64,000 nt of DNA from Acidimangrovimonas sediminis (lineage in GTDB: Bacteria > Pseudomonadota > Alphaproteobacteria > Rhodobacterales > Rhodobacteraceae): the NCBI RefSeq assembly GCF_002871005.1, contig NZ_PHSN01000012.1:62001-126000 (forward strand). Reading direction: 5' to 3'. Below the pieces are notes generated by a model that did not search any database, was not told the origin of the DNA, and worked only from the letters and a program-made list of their open reading frames with translations. Position 1 is the stretch's first letter; the number at the start of each line of letters is the position of its first letter. The position numbers and the translations under genes are program-made. Below, in pieces: positions 25,435 through 34,137 of this stretch.

Positions 25435-26940
25435 TCAGGCAGGTTTCGCGAATTGCAGCCGCAGCGCGCCGTCCGGATATTGCATCCAGTCGACCGAAGC
25501 CTCGGAGGCCTGAAGCGTCTCCGGGAAGGCCACGAAGAGCATCGGCGCCCCGTCGACGATCTCCTTCTGCGCCTGGTCGTATAGCTTGGCACGCGCAGAT
25601 TGGTCGGTCTCGGTCCGGGCCTTCTTCAGCAGGCCGTCGACGGTGTCGTTCTTCCAGCCGGCAAAGTTGTTCGGCCCGTCCGTGGTGAAGTAGTTGTACA
25701 TGTTGCCATCCGGGTCGGAGCGGCCCGACCACGGCGACATGCACAGATCGAACGTGCGCTTGCGCAGCACGGTGATCAGGCTGGTCGCGTCGATCTGGTT
25801 GATCTTCACCTGGAACCCCGCCGCATTCGCCTGCGCCTGCAGGATCTGCGCGATACGGACGTATATGGGGGAGTTGGTCACCGTGATCTCGACCGGCACC
25901 GGCGTGGTGATGCCCGCCTTTTTCAGCGCCGCCTTGGCCCCCGCGGGGTCGTTGCGCGGCGCCTTCAGTGCGGCGTCGAAAGCCCAACCGATCGACGGCG
26001 GGATCGGCCCGAAGGCAGGCGAGGCGCTTCCGAAATAGGCCGCTTTCACGATGGTCTCGGGGTCGATCGCCATCGAGAAGGCGCGTCGCACCTCGGGCTT
26101 GTCGAAGGGTGCAGCGGTGGTGTTGAAGGAAAACGCGTTGAAGCCGAGGCCCGCCATCTTCTTCAGCGTCAACTTGCTGTCGCCCTGCACCTGCTTGGCC
26201 AGCTGCGGCGCGACACCGTCGATCAGCTGCACCGTGCCCGACCGCAGGTTGTTGAGGCGCACCGTCTCGTCCGGGATCGGGTGGAAGACGACGCGCTTGA
26301 ACGCCGGCGCCCCGCGCCAGTATCCGTCGAACGCCTCGAGGACCAGCTCCGAGTTCTTGGTCCAGCTGACCACTTTGTAGGGCCCCGCACCGACCGCCTG
26401 GGTAGCGAAATCCGCGCCCAGCTTCTCCACCGCCGCCGGCGACACCATCATGCCCGCCCGGTTCGACAGGACCTGAAGGAACGGCGCATAAGGGGCCGAG
26501 AGCTTGATCGTCACCTCCTTCTCACCGGTGATGTCGACGCTCTTGACCGGGCCCAGCTCGCTTGCGCGCGGAGATCCGGTCTTGGGGTCCATGTAGCGGG
26601 TGAAGTTGGCCTTCACCGCCTTGGCATCGACCGGCGTCCCGTCATGGAAGGTCAGCCCGTCGCGCAGTGTCATGACATAGGTCGTCTCGTCCACGCTCTT
26701 GAACTGCGCAAGGCCGGGCTGGGCCTCGAGCTTGGGGGTGACATGCACCAGCGGCTCGAAGATGTTGTATTGCACGGCAACCTCGAAGAACGAGGCCATC
26801 AGCGCCGGATCCAGCGTCACCGGGTCCGAGATCACCGCGATGTCGAGCGTGTCGGTCGCGGCGGCATAGCTGGCCCGCAGCCCGAGGCCGGAAAGCCCCC
26901 CGAGTGCCGCACCCGCGGCAAGGAATGAACGTCTTTTCAT
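25435..26940 (-). CDS. Peptide/opine-type ABC transporter substrate-binding protein (family 5)
   Basis: A 501-residue SBP_bac_5 protein. The signal peptide begins MKRRSFLAAGAALGGLSGLG (Tat-like RRSFLAAG) with cleavage near SYAAA. Family features are VISDPVTLDPALMASFF, TYVMTLRDGLTFHDGTPVDAKAVKANFTRYMDPK, VGAGPYKVVSW and VRRAFSMAIDPETIV. It is the third gene of a leftward operon whose two permeases lie upstream, whereas the matching ATPases are in the divergent operon. The ligand is unknown; PfkB and BtpA neighbours argue for a sugar, glycoside or nucleoside-like compound rather than a peptide. Confidence 0.87.
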   Translation of the reverse strand: MKRRSFLAAGAALGGLSGLGLRASYAAATDTLDIAVISDPVTLDPALMASFFEVAVQYNIFEPLVHVTPKLEAQPGLAQFKSVDETTYVMTLRDGLTFHDGTPVDAKAVKANFTRYMDPKTGSPRASELGPVKSVDITGEKEVTIKLSAPYAPFLQVLSNRAGMMVSPAAVEKLGADFATQAVGAGPYKVVSWTKNSELVLEAFDGYWRGAPAFKRVVFHPIPDETVRLNNLRSGTVQLIDGVAPQLAKQVQGDSKLTLKKMAGLGFNAFSFNTTAAPFDKPEVRRAFSMAIDPETIVKAAYFGSASPAFGPIPPSIGWAFDAALKAPRNDPAGAKAALKKAGITTPVPVEITVTNSPIYVRIAQILQAQANAAGFQVKINQIDATSLITVLRKRTFDLCMSPWSGRSDPDGNMYNYFTTDGPNNFAGWKNDTVDGLLKKARTETDQSARAKLYDQAQKEIVDGAPMLFVAFPETLQASEASVDWMQYPDGALRLQFAKPA

Positions 26941-26962
26941 TGTCTACCCTGTTGTTTGTGTT

Positions 26963-27811
26963 TCAGTCGCTTCTTGGGTCGAGGGCATCGCGCATGGCAT
27001 CGCCAAGCAGGTTGAAACCCATGACCGTGAGGAAGATCGCCATTCCCGGGAACCAGGCGAGGCTGGGCGCGAGCGAAAGGAAGCCGATCGCGTCGTGCAG
27101 CATCGTGCCCCAGGTCGCAGTCGGCGGCTGCGCCCCTAGGCCCAGGAACGACAGGTAGGATTCGGTGATGATCGCCGCGGCGAACAAGAGCGAGCCCTGC
27201 ACCACCAGCGGCGTCGCGATGTTGGGCAGCACGGTGCGGGTCAGGATATGCACCGCCCCGAAGCCGAGAGCGCGCTTCGCCTCGACAAAGTCGAGGCTGA
27301 TGACGACGAGCGTCTGTGCCCGGGCGATCCGCGCGAAGACCGGCAGGTTGACCACCGCGATCGCCAGGATCGCGTTGCCGAGGCTTGGCCCGAGGACCGC
27401 CGTGATCCCAAGTGCCAGAAGGATGCTCGGGAAGGCGAAGACGATGTCCATCGCCCGCATGATCGCCCCGTCCACCCAGCCGCCGGCATAACCTGCCACG
27501 CTGCCCAGAAGCGCGCCCCCGATCAACGAGACGGCAACGCTGACCGTCCCGATCAGCAGCGACACCCGCGCGCCGTAAAGCACCCGGGTCAGAACGTCGC
27601 GGCCAAGGTCGTCGGTGCCGAACGGATGCGCCAGCGTGGGCCCCGAGAGCATCGCGCCGAAGTCCGGCTGTACCGGCGTGTAGGGGGTGAGCCAGGGCGC
27701 AAAGATTGCCGCGAACACGGCGATCGCGACCAGTACGAACCCGACCAGCGCGCGGGGCCTGCGTCCAAGGCGGCGAAGCCTGCCCGGCGGGTTGACCGCC
27801 ACGGTGCTCAT
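26963..27811 (-). CDS. ABC transporter permease, DppC type
   Basis: A 282-residue permease with about six TM helices. The N-terminal DppC tail PFGTDDLGRDVLTRVLYGARVSLLIG and the cytoplasmic loop ARAQTLVVISLDFVEAKRALGFGAVHILTRTVLPN (EAA motif) are clear, as is SFLGLGAQPPTATWGTML near the C terminus. It overlaps the upstream DppB-type gene by ATGA and is 22 bases from the binding-protein gene. Confidence 0.9.
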   Translation of the reverse strand: MSTVAVNPPGRLRRLGRRPRALVGFVLVAIAVFAAIFAPWLTPYTPVQPDFGAMLSGPTLAHPFGTDDLGRDVLTRVLYGARVSLLIGTVSVAVSLIGGALLGSVAGYAGGWVDGAIMRAMDIVFAFPSILLALGITAVLGPSLGNAILAIAVVNLPVFARIARAQTLVVISLDFVEAKRALGFGAVHILTRTVLPNIATPLVVQGSLLFAAAIITESYLSFLGLGAQPPTATWGTMLHDAIGFLSLAPSLAWFPGMAIFLTVMGFNLLGDAMRDALDPRSD

Positions 27812-28752
27812 GACCGCCTCAGGCGCGGATCGACCAGCGCATAGACCATGTCGGTCAGGAGGTTCACCAGCACGAAGAGCGCCGCCGTCAGCAGCACCGC
27901 GCCCTGCACCACCGGGTAGTCGCGGGCAAAGATCGCATCGACCGTCAGCTTGCCGATTCCGGGCCAGGAAAACACCGTCTCGGTGATCACCACTCCGCCC
28001 AGAAGCTGGCCGAACTGAATTCCCAGCAGGGTGATGATCGGGATCTGCGCGTTGCCGAAGGCGTGGCGCCAGATCACCTGCCGCCGGGGCAGGCCCTTGG
28101 CCCGCGCGGTCCGGACGAAATCAGCACCGAGCACGTCCAGCATCGCAGATCGCGTCATCCGCATCACCGAGGCCGCCAGCGCCGTACCCAGCGTGATCGC
28201 CGGCAGGATGATGTGGGCAAGGAAGCCGCTGAAATCCGTCGAGGGCGCGACGTATCCCGAGGCCGGCAGCAGCGGCAGGTAGATCGTGAAGCCCAGGATC
28301 AGCAGGACGCCGATCCAGAAGCTGGGCATCGACAGCCCGAACAGGGCCAGTAGTGAAGCCCCGAAGTCCGCCGGCCCATCGCGTCGCGTCGCGGCCACCA
28401 CGCCCGCCGGGATCGCGATGATCAGCGACACCGCGGTCGCCGCCAGCGAGAGCCACAGCGTCGGCACCAGCGCCCCCAGCAGCATCGGAAGTACCGCCTG
28501 GCCACTCTGGATCGACTGACCGAAGTCGCCGGTGAGCAGGTGACGCAGCCAGACAAGATATTGCATCGGCAAGGGGGCGTTGAGCGCGAAATGCGCGCGC
28601 AGCGCGTCGATCGCGCTCTGGCTGCCTTCCATCCCCAAGAGCGCCACCACAGGATCGCCGGGGATCAGCCGCACGAGCAGGAAGACCACGACCGACACCC
28701 CGAAGAGGATCGGGACGAGACTGGCAATCCGGTAGAGGAGATACCTTTTCAC
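27808..28752 (-). CDS. ABC transporter permease, DppB type
   Basis: The 314-residue permease starts VKRYLLYRIASLVPILFGVSVVVFLLVRLIPGDPV, as DppB proteins do, with a periplasmic loop and the EAA-like DFVRTARAKGLPRRQVIWRHAFGNAQIPIITLLG. ETVFSWPGIGKLTVDAIFARDYPVVQG is the typical C-terminal segment. GTG 28752 has GGAGGGCG just upstream. First gene of the leftward operon, 51 bp from the nearer TTGAACCGGTTCAA palindrome. Confidence 0.9.
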   Translation of the reverse strand: MKRYLLYRIASLVPILFGVSVVVFLLVRLIPGDPVVALLGMEGSQSAIDALRAHFALNAPLPMQYLVWLRHLLTGDFGQSIQSGQAVLPMLLGALVPTLWLSLAATAVSLIIAIPAGVVAATRRDGPADFGASLLALFGLSMPSFWIGVLLILGFTIYLPLLPASGYVAPSTDFSGFLAHIILPAITLGTALAASVMRMTRSAMLDVLGADFVRTARAKGLPRRQVIWRHAFGNAQIPIITLLGIQFGQLLGGVVITETVFSWPGIGKLTVDAIFARDYPVVQGAVLLTAALFVLVNLLTDMVYALVDPRLRRS

Positions 28753-28802
28753 GCGCCCTCCGTCGGGCCGTCGTCGGGGTCTTTCTGACGGCAAATTTAA
28801 TA

Positions 28803-28838
28803 TTGAACCGGTTCAACATTTGATTGAACCGGTTCAAT
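28803..28838. promoter_or_regulatory. Twin LacI-type operators in the split-ABC divergent promoter
   Basis: TTGAACCGGTTCAA occurs twice, at 28803-28816 and 28824-28837. The second copy extends to a perfect 16-bp palindrome (28823-28838). Centres are 21 bp apart, two turns of B-DNA, so two dimers would bind the same face. The central CG and the outer TTGA/TCAA are typical of LacI/GalR half-sites. The surrounding sequence is the most A+T-rich of the region, as expected for promoters. The fused LacI-PfkB regulator encoded in the rightward operon is the natural candidate to bind. Confidence 0.85.
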
Positions 28839-28897
28839 AGCAAATATAAGAGTCGATTCGTCAAGCCTCCACACCCGTCGCCGCACAGGAACCCCGG

Positions 28898-29941
28898 TTG
28901 TCCGAGACCCCACCCGCCCAAGACGCCGACACATCGGCCCCGGTACTCTCGATCCGCGACCTGACGGTGCGGTTCGGGCAGGCGGCGCCCGTGCTCGACG
29001 GGATCGACCTGGACATCGGACGGGGAGAGCTGCTGTGCGTCGTCGGCGAATCCGGCTCGGGCAAGAGCGTGACGGCGCTGGCCGCGATGGGGCTGCTGCC
29101 CCCCGCAGCGCAGATCTCAGCCACGCGGATGATGCTTGGCGACAAGGCGGGCGATGTCGACCTTGCCGGTCTGGGCGAACGACAGCTGGAGCGTCTGCGC
29201 GGCAACCGCATGGCGATGGTGTTCCAGGAGCCGATGACCTCGCTCAACCCGGTGATGACGATCGGCCGTCAGATCGCCGAGCCGCTCATCCGTCACCACG
29301 GGCTTGACGCCGGTGAAGCCCGGACCCGTGCGCTGGAGATGCTTCGACAGGTGCACGTGCCGGCGCCCGAACAACGCTATGCGCAATATCCGCACCAGCT
29401 GTCCGGCGGACTGCGGCAGCGGGTGATGATCGCGATGGCGCTGGTCTGCCGGCCCGCCCTTCTGATCGCCGACGAACCCACGACCGCGCTCGACGTCACG
29501 ATTCAAAGCCAGATCCTGCGGCTGATCGACGAATTGCGGGCCGAGCTGGATACGGCCGTGATGTTCATCACCCATGACCTGGCGGTGGTCTCGGAAATCG
29601 CCGACCGGGTCGCGGTGATCTACGCCGGGCGGATCGTCGAGGAAGGCCGCCGCGCGCAGATCTTCGAGGATCCGCAACACCCCTATACACTGTCGCTCTT
29701 TGCTTCGATGCCACGACTCGTGGCCGAGGACGTGAGCGGTGGTGGGCGGCTGGCCCCGATCGGCGGGCAAGTCCCGGCGCCTGGGAACATGCCCGCCGGC
29801 TGCCGCTTCGCCCCGCGCTGCCCCTTTGCCGTGACGCGCTGCATGGCAGAGGTTCCACCGCTCGCCGCGCCTGCCGGATCCGCGGGCGACGGCCACCGCG
29901 TCGCCTGCTGGCGCGCCCCGCTGGAGGAGACCCTCGGATGA
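28898..29941 (+). CDS. ABC transporter ATPase, DppD type
   Basis: The 347-residue ATPase has Walker A GESGSGKS (about 51-58), Q-loop [15 protein letters not shown], signature [16 protein letters not shown], Walker [15 protein letters not shown] and an H-loop His in THDLAVV. The C-terminal oligopeptide/dipeptide tail [14 protein letters not shown] includes the Cys-rich [14 protein letters not shown] typical of DppD. The TTG start at 28898 is about eight bases after AGGA. It overlaps the next ATPase gene by ATGA. It powers the permeases encoded on the opposite strand. Confidence 0.88.
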   Translation: MSETPPAQDADTSAPVLSIRDLTVRFGQAAPVLDGIDLDIGRGELLCVVGESGSGKSVTALAAMGLLPPAAQISATRMMLGDKAGDVDLAGLGERQLERLRGNRMAMVFQEPMTSLNPVMTIGRQIAEPLIRHHGLDAGEARTRALEMLRQVHVPAPEQRYAQYPHQLSGGLRQRVMIAMALVCRPALLIADEPTTALDVTIQSQILRLIDELRAELDTAVMFITHDLAVVSEIADRVAVIYAGRIVEEGRRAQIFEDPQHPYTLSLFASMPRLVAEDVSGGGRLAPIGGQVPAPGNMPAGCRFAPRCPFAVTRCMAEVPPLAAPAGSAGDGHRVACWRAPLEETLG

Positions 29942-30996
29942 CCCCACCGATCCTGGAACTATCCGGCCTGACCAAGTCCTACACCGCTGGCGGGGCCGCC
30001 GTGGCCCACGTGGTAGGCGGTGTCTCGCTTAAGGTCGGACGGGGGGAGACCTATGGCCTTGTGGGGGAAAGCGGGTCGGGCAAATCCACCATTGGCCGCC
30101 TCTCGCTGCGGCTGGTCGAGGCCGATGCGGGAACCATCCGCTTCGGCGGCATCGATCTGCGCGCCCTCTCCGGCCGCGAACTGAAGCGCTTGCGCCGACG
30201 CATGCAGATCATCTTTCAGGACCCTTTCAGCTCGCTCGACCCGCGGGTGCGGATCGGCACGGCGCTGGCCGAACCCATCCGCCTGCACCGCCTGCGCCGG
30301 GGTGCAGAAGTCGACCAGCGGGTCGAGGAACTGCTGGCGACGGTGGGCCTGTCACCCGCGCACCGGCACCGCTACCCGCACGAATTCTCGGGCGGGCCGC
30401 GCCAGCGCATCGCCATCGCCCGCGCGCTGGCGGTCGAGCCTGAGCTGATCGTTTGTGACGAGGCGGTCTCGGCCCTTGATGTCTCGATCCAGGCACAGAT
30501 CCTGAACCTGCTGGAGGATCTGCAGCGCGACCTGGGCGTCTCCTACCTCTTCATCTCGCACGACCTTGGCGTTGTGCGGCACATGGCGGCGCGGATCGGC
30601 GTGCTTTATGCTGGTCGGCTGGTCGAGGAAGGCCCGGCGGAGACGATCTTCGCCGACCCGCGCCACCCCTACACCCGGATGCTTCTGGCCGCGGCGCCAC
30701 GCCTCTTCGCGGGTCCGGGCGCCGCCCCCCGGACCGAGATCGCCGGCGCGCCGCCAAGCCCGTTCGACCTGCCCCCGGGCTGCGCCTTCGCCTCGCGCTG
30801 CCCCTTCGCCGAAGCGCGCTGCCGCACCGAGGCGCCGGGGCCCGACAGCTATCGCGACGCCGGCCGTCGCGCCGCCTGCTGGCGCTCGGCGGAGCTGCCG
30901 CCCCAGGCAGCGGAGGAGAGCACCGCACGGATGAGCCCGGCCTTCCGGCGCCGCCTCGACCTGTTGCACACCGCCCGGCGGGAGGCGCTGGCATGA
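29938..30996 (+). CDS. ABC transporter ATPase, DppF type, with altered signature motif
   Basis: The 352-residue ATPase has Walker [11 protein letters not shown]-loop FQDPFSSLDPRVRIG, Walker B LIVCDEAVSALDVS, H-loop SHDLGVV and the C-terminal CAFASRCPFAEARC tail. The ABC signature reads FSGGPRQRIAIARA: the usual Gln after SGG is Pro. The substitution lies at the start of the signature helix and may weaken ATP contact at one of the two sites. Asymmetric ATP sites are known in other ABC transporters. Its stop overlaps the start of the LacI-PfkB gene. Confidence 0.88.
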   Translation: MTPPILELSGLTKSYTAGGAAVAHVVGGVSLKVGRGETYGLVGESGSGKSTIGRLSLRLVEADAGTIRFGGIDLRALSGRELKRLRRRMQIIFQDPFSSLDPRVRIGTALAEPIRLHRLRRGAEVDQRVEELLATVGLSPAHRHRYPHEFSGGPRQRIAIARALAVEPELIVCDEAVSALDVSIQAQILNLLEDLQRDLGVSYLFISHDLGVVRHMAARIGVLYAGRLVEEGPAETIFADPRHPYTRMLLAAAPRLFAGPGAAPRTEIAGAPPSPFDLPPGCAFASRCPFAEARCRTEAPGPDSYRDAGRRAACWRSAELPPQAAEESTARMSPAFRRRLDLLHTARREALA

Positions 30997-32249
30997 CCCG
31001 GCGTCCGACACCGGGCCCGGCGCTCCGCCCCGCCCTCGGCCGCCCCGTCGCCCGGCGCGCCACCATCGCCGACGTCGCCCGGCTGGCCGGCGTCGCGAAG
31101 GGGTCGGTGTCGAACTACCTGAACGGGCAGGTCCGGCTGTCCGACGACCTGCGCCGTCGCATCGCCGAGGCGATCAGCGCGCTCGATTACCGCCCCGCCG
31201 ATATCGGCCGGTCGCTGACCTCGCGGCGCCGCGGCGCCTTTGACGTCTCGAAAATCGCTCCAGGGATGCCGCTGCTGACCGTGGTGGGGCATGTCAGCGT
31301 CGATTTCATGGTGCGGCTCGACCGGCTGCCAGACCCGCAGGGGCGCCAGGTCGCGCAGGAGATTTCCAAGGCGATCGGCGGGCCGGCCGCGAACGTCGCG
31401 GCCCTTGCCGCCGGGCTTGGGGGCGGGTGGCCCGTCGCGACCTCGCTCCTCACCGCGATCGGCAACGATGTCGACAGCGACTGGGCCCGGGCCGAGCTTG
31501 CCGCGCGCCGGGTCGAGGTCATCGCCTCGTCCGGCGCGGCCGACGGGCGGCTTGCCCGCGCCATGGTGATGGTGGAACCGGGCGGCCAGCGCACAATCGT
31601 GGCCGAACCGGTGCAGGTGGCCGAGATCGACCTGGGCGAATTCATCGCCAGCCATGCCCCCGGGCCGCGCCGCTGGTGCCTGCATTTCGAGGGCTTCCAG
31701 GTCGCTGCCCGGCTGGCGCAGGTCCACGCCGCGCGGCGCGCTGGGTTCCTGACCTCGACTCACACCACCGGGATGGATTCGGCCTGGTTCCGCGCCCATG
31801 TCGATGAGCTTCTGACACTTTTCGACCTTGTCGTGGTACAGCGCGAAACGCTGGACGGTGCGCGCCCCGATGCAGCCATGAGCTGGCTTTCCGAGGCCCT
31901 CTCCCGCCAGGAGGCACCGGCGGCCCGGGTCGTCGTCTCGCTCGGGCGGGACGGCGCCGCCTGCCTTGGCCCGTCGGGCGAAACCGCGCGATGCCCCGCC
32001 CGCCGCGACAGCGCGATCGACGAGACCGGCGCCAATGACGCAATCGTCGGCACGTTGCTGGGCCTGTGGCTGCATGGCGCCGCGATCGAGGAGGCCCTGC
32101 CCTTCGCCGTGGCCAGCGCCGACCGCGTCGCCACCCGCCTCGGCTCTCAGGAACTGCGCCCCACGGCGGCCGAGCTGGGCGTCGACGACCTGCTCGTCCC
32201 GGCCGACACCCTGCCCGATCCCGCACCGATGCCCCCGCCCCCCGCGTGA
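30993..32249 (+). CDS. Chimeric regulator: LacI DNA-binding domain fused to a PfkB kinase-fold domain
   Basis: A 418-residue protein. Residues about 22-80 are a clear LacI headpiece: TIADVARLAGVAKGSVSNYLNG (helix-turn-helix) and a hinge helix after DYRPADIGRSL, with the leucine that intercalates the operator centre in LacI. Instead of the usual periplasmic-binding-protein core, residues about 92-395 form a PfkB/ribokinase domain. Its landmarks are LLTVVGHVSVDFMVRLDRLP, the N-terminal glycine motif AIGGPAANVAALAAGLG, a nucleotide-side VVVSLGRDGAACL and the anion-hole/base segment DETGANDAIVGTLLG. That segment retains the catalytic Asp (about 349) although GAGD has become GAND. ATG 30993 overlaps the dppF-type stop and has GGGAGG seven bases upstream, so the fusion is translated as one chain in this operon. 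Inference: a repressor of the twin-palindrome promoter that senses the imported sugar, and possibly ATP, through its kinase fold. Whether it still phosphorylates is open. Confidence 0.88.
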   Translation: MTRRPTPGPALRPALGRPVARRATIADVARLAGVAKGSVSNYLNGQVRLSDDLRRRIAEAISALDYRPADIGRSLTSRRRGAFDVSKIAPGMPLLTVVGHVSVDFMVRLDRLPDPQGRQVAQEISKAIGGPAANVAALAAGLGGGWPVATSLLTAIGNDVDSDWARAELAARRVEVIASSGAADGRLARAMVMVEPGGQRTIVAEPVQVAEIDLGEFIASHAPGPRRWCLHFEGFQVAARLAQVHAARRAGFLTSTHTTGMDSAWFRAHVDELLTLFDLVVVQRETLDGARPDAAMSWLSEALSRQEAPAARVVVSLGRDGAACLGPSGETARCPARRDSAIDETGANDAIVGTLLGLWLHGAAIEEALPFAVASADRVATRLGSQELRPTAAELGVDDLLVPADTLPDPAPMPPPPA

Positions 32250-32269
32250 TGTTTCAGGAGGATACCCAC

Positions 32270-33130
32270 GTGAACGCCCCCGCCACCACCCCGCAACCCG
32301 TCTTCATCCCCAAGCCCAACGTGATCGAGGCGCTATTCGGCCGCCGCAAGGTGGCGATCGGGGTGATCCACGCCATGGCTCTGCCCGGATCGGCCCGCTA
32401 CGATGGTGCGCCGATGCGTGAAATCTACGACCACGCCACCGCCGAGGCGCAGCGCTACCGCGACAACGGCATCGACGGCGTCATCGTCGAGAACCACGGC
32501 GACATCCCCTTCGCCAAGCCCGAGGAGATCGGTCACGAGACCGCCGCGGCGATGGCCGTGATGACTGACCGGGTGCGCGCCGCCGTCGGCGGGCCGGTAG
32601 GGATCAACGTGCTGGCCAACGCCCCGATCACCGCGCTTGCCGCGGCCAAGGCCTCCGGTGCCGATTTCATCCGCGTGAACCAGTGGGCCAACGCCTATGT
32701 CGCGAACGAAGGGTTCATGGAGGGCCGCGCCGGCGCCGCGACGCGCTATCGCGCCTGGATCGGGGCGCGCGACGTCAAGGTCTTTGCCGACGTGCACGTC
32801 AAGCACGGCGCCCATGCCATTGTCGCCGACCGCCCCCTGCACGAGATGGCCCGCGATGCCGAATTCTTCGATGCCGACGCGCTGATCGTCACCGGCCAGC
32901 GCACCGGCGATGCCGCAGACCCGGCAGAACTCAAACACTTCGCCGACCACTCCGCCCTGCCGCTCCTGGTGGGCAGCGGCGTCACCGGCGAGAACGTGAC
33001 CGGTATTCTCCAGCATGCCGACGCGGTGATCGTCGCCAGTTCCCTGAAGGAGAACGGGCAATGGTGGCATCTGGTGGACCCCGGGCGCGTTCGGGCTTTC
33101 ATGGAGGTGGTGGCGCGCATGCGGGGATAG
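32270..33130 (+). CDS. BtpA/SgcQ-family TIM-barrel protein
   Basis: A 286-residue protein with BtpA-family signatures: VAIGVIHAMALPGSARYDG, NGIDGVIVENHGDIPF, GPVGINVLANAP, GADFIRVNQWANAYV, VKVFADVHVKHGAH, ADALIVTGQRTG, LPLLVGSGVTGENV and ADAVIVASSLKENGQWW. BtpA was first described as a photosystem I biogenesis factor, while SgcQ lies in a sugar operon. The barrel with phosphate-binding-like GSGV loops suggests a phosphosugar-processing enzyme here. GTG 32270 is seven bases after AGGAGGA; an upstream ATG at 32249 overlaps the regulator stop and is less well placed. The reaction is unknown; position between two PfkB proteins suggests action on a phosphorylated sugar. Confidence 0.82.
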   Translation: MNAPATTPQPVFIPKPNVIEALFGRRKVAIGVIHAMALPGSARYDGAPMREIYDHATAEAQRYRDNGIDGVIVENHGDIPFAKPEEIGHETAAAMAVMTDRVRAAVGGPVGINVLANAPITALAAAKASGADFIRVNQWANAYVANEGFMEGRAGAATRYRAWIGARDVKVFADVHVKHGAHAIVADRPLHEMARDAEFFDADALIVTGQRTGDAADPAELKHFADHSALPLLVGSGVTGENVTGILQHADAVIVASSLKENGQWWHLVDPGRVRAFMEVVARMRG

Positions 33131-33139
33131 GGCACGACC

Positions 33140-34030
33140 ATGCGCGACGAGACCCCCATGATCCACGTGCTGGGAAATGCCACCGTCGACCTGACGCTGA
33201 ACCTTTCCACCCTGCCCCTCGCGGGCGAGACGGTGCTTGCCCGCACCCTCGCCCGCGGACCCGGGGGCAAGGGCCTGAACCAGGCCGTCGCGGCCGCGCG
33301 TGCCGGGGCGCAGGTGCGGCTGATCGCGCCGGTGGGAACGGATGCCGAGGCGCGCATTCTCACCCTTGCGCTGAAGGCCGAACCGGGCCTCGAGACCCGC
33401 TGGCGCCGCGCCGACCACCCCACCGACCTGTCCTGCATCTGGGTCGCCGAGGATGGCGAGAACATGATCGCCTCGACCGCGCATTGCGCTCGGGCGATCG
33501 GGCCGGACGAGGTGCCGGAACTGCTAGGCGACCTGCTGCCTGACGACATCCTTGTGGTCCAAGGCAATCTCGGCGAGGAAACGACCCGCGCCGCCTGCAT
33601 CTATGCCCGCGCGGCGGGCACGCTCGTGCTGTTCAACACCGCGCCGATCGACTGGCCCGCGGAACGCACCGCGGCGCTGGCGGATATCGTCGTCAGCAAC
33701 CTCCCCGAGGCCGAGGCGATCACCGGCAGGGGCGGCCTGCCCGCGGCCCGCGCGCTGGCCGCGATCGCCCGGCGCGCCGCAATCGTCACCCTTGGGGCCG
33801 AGGGCGCGATCCTCGCCGATGCGCGGGGCGAGACCCGCCTGCCGGCGCCCAGGGTCACCGCTCGCGACACCTCCGGCGCGGGCGACACGGCAGTGGGCTA
33901 CCTCGCCGCGGCGCTGGCCCGGGGCGAGGAACTTATCCCCGCCGTCCGCCTGGCGCTCGCGGCCGCCTCGCTCTCGGTCACGCGCGACGGAATCTTCGGT
34001 GCGATTCCCCGCCGGGAGGAGCTTGGCTGA
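33140..34030 (+). CDS. PfkB-family (ribokinase-like) carbohydrate kinase
   Basis: The 296-residue kinase has an N-terminal MIHVLGNATVDLTLNLSTLP, the substrate/glycine motif ARGPGGKGLNQAVAAARAGA (ribokinase-like GGKGxNQA) and ATP-side VTLGAEGAILAD. The catalytic loop is ARDTSGAGDTAVGYLAAAL with the base Asp. The GGKGANQA-type motif places it near ribokinases. It is probably the active kinase of the pathway served by the split ABC importer and BtpA-like protein. Translation may start at 33140 or at ATG 33158. Last gene of the operon, 10 bases after btpA. Confidence 0.86.
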   Translation: MRDETPMIHVLGNATVDLTLNLSTLPLAGETVLARTLARGPGGKGLNQAVAAARAGAQVRLIAPVGTDAEARILTLALKAEPGLETRWRRADHPTDLSCIWVAEDGENMIASTAHCARAIGPDEVPELLGDLLPDDILVVQGNLGEETTRAACIYARAAGTLVLFNTAPIDWPAERTAALADIVVSNLPEAEAITGRGGLPAARALAAIARRAAIVTLGAEGAILADARGETRLPAPRVTARDTSGAGDTAVGYLAAALARGEELIPAVRLALAAASLSVTRDGIFGAIPRREELG

Positions 34031-34137
34031 CCCCTCCCCGGCCCCGGGGCGCATGCGCAATGTCCCCGCCGCCGTTTCCACCGCCAGAAATTTCAGCACC
34101 CGGGAATCTCTGGCCGAATTTCGGTAATCGCTTTATG

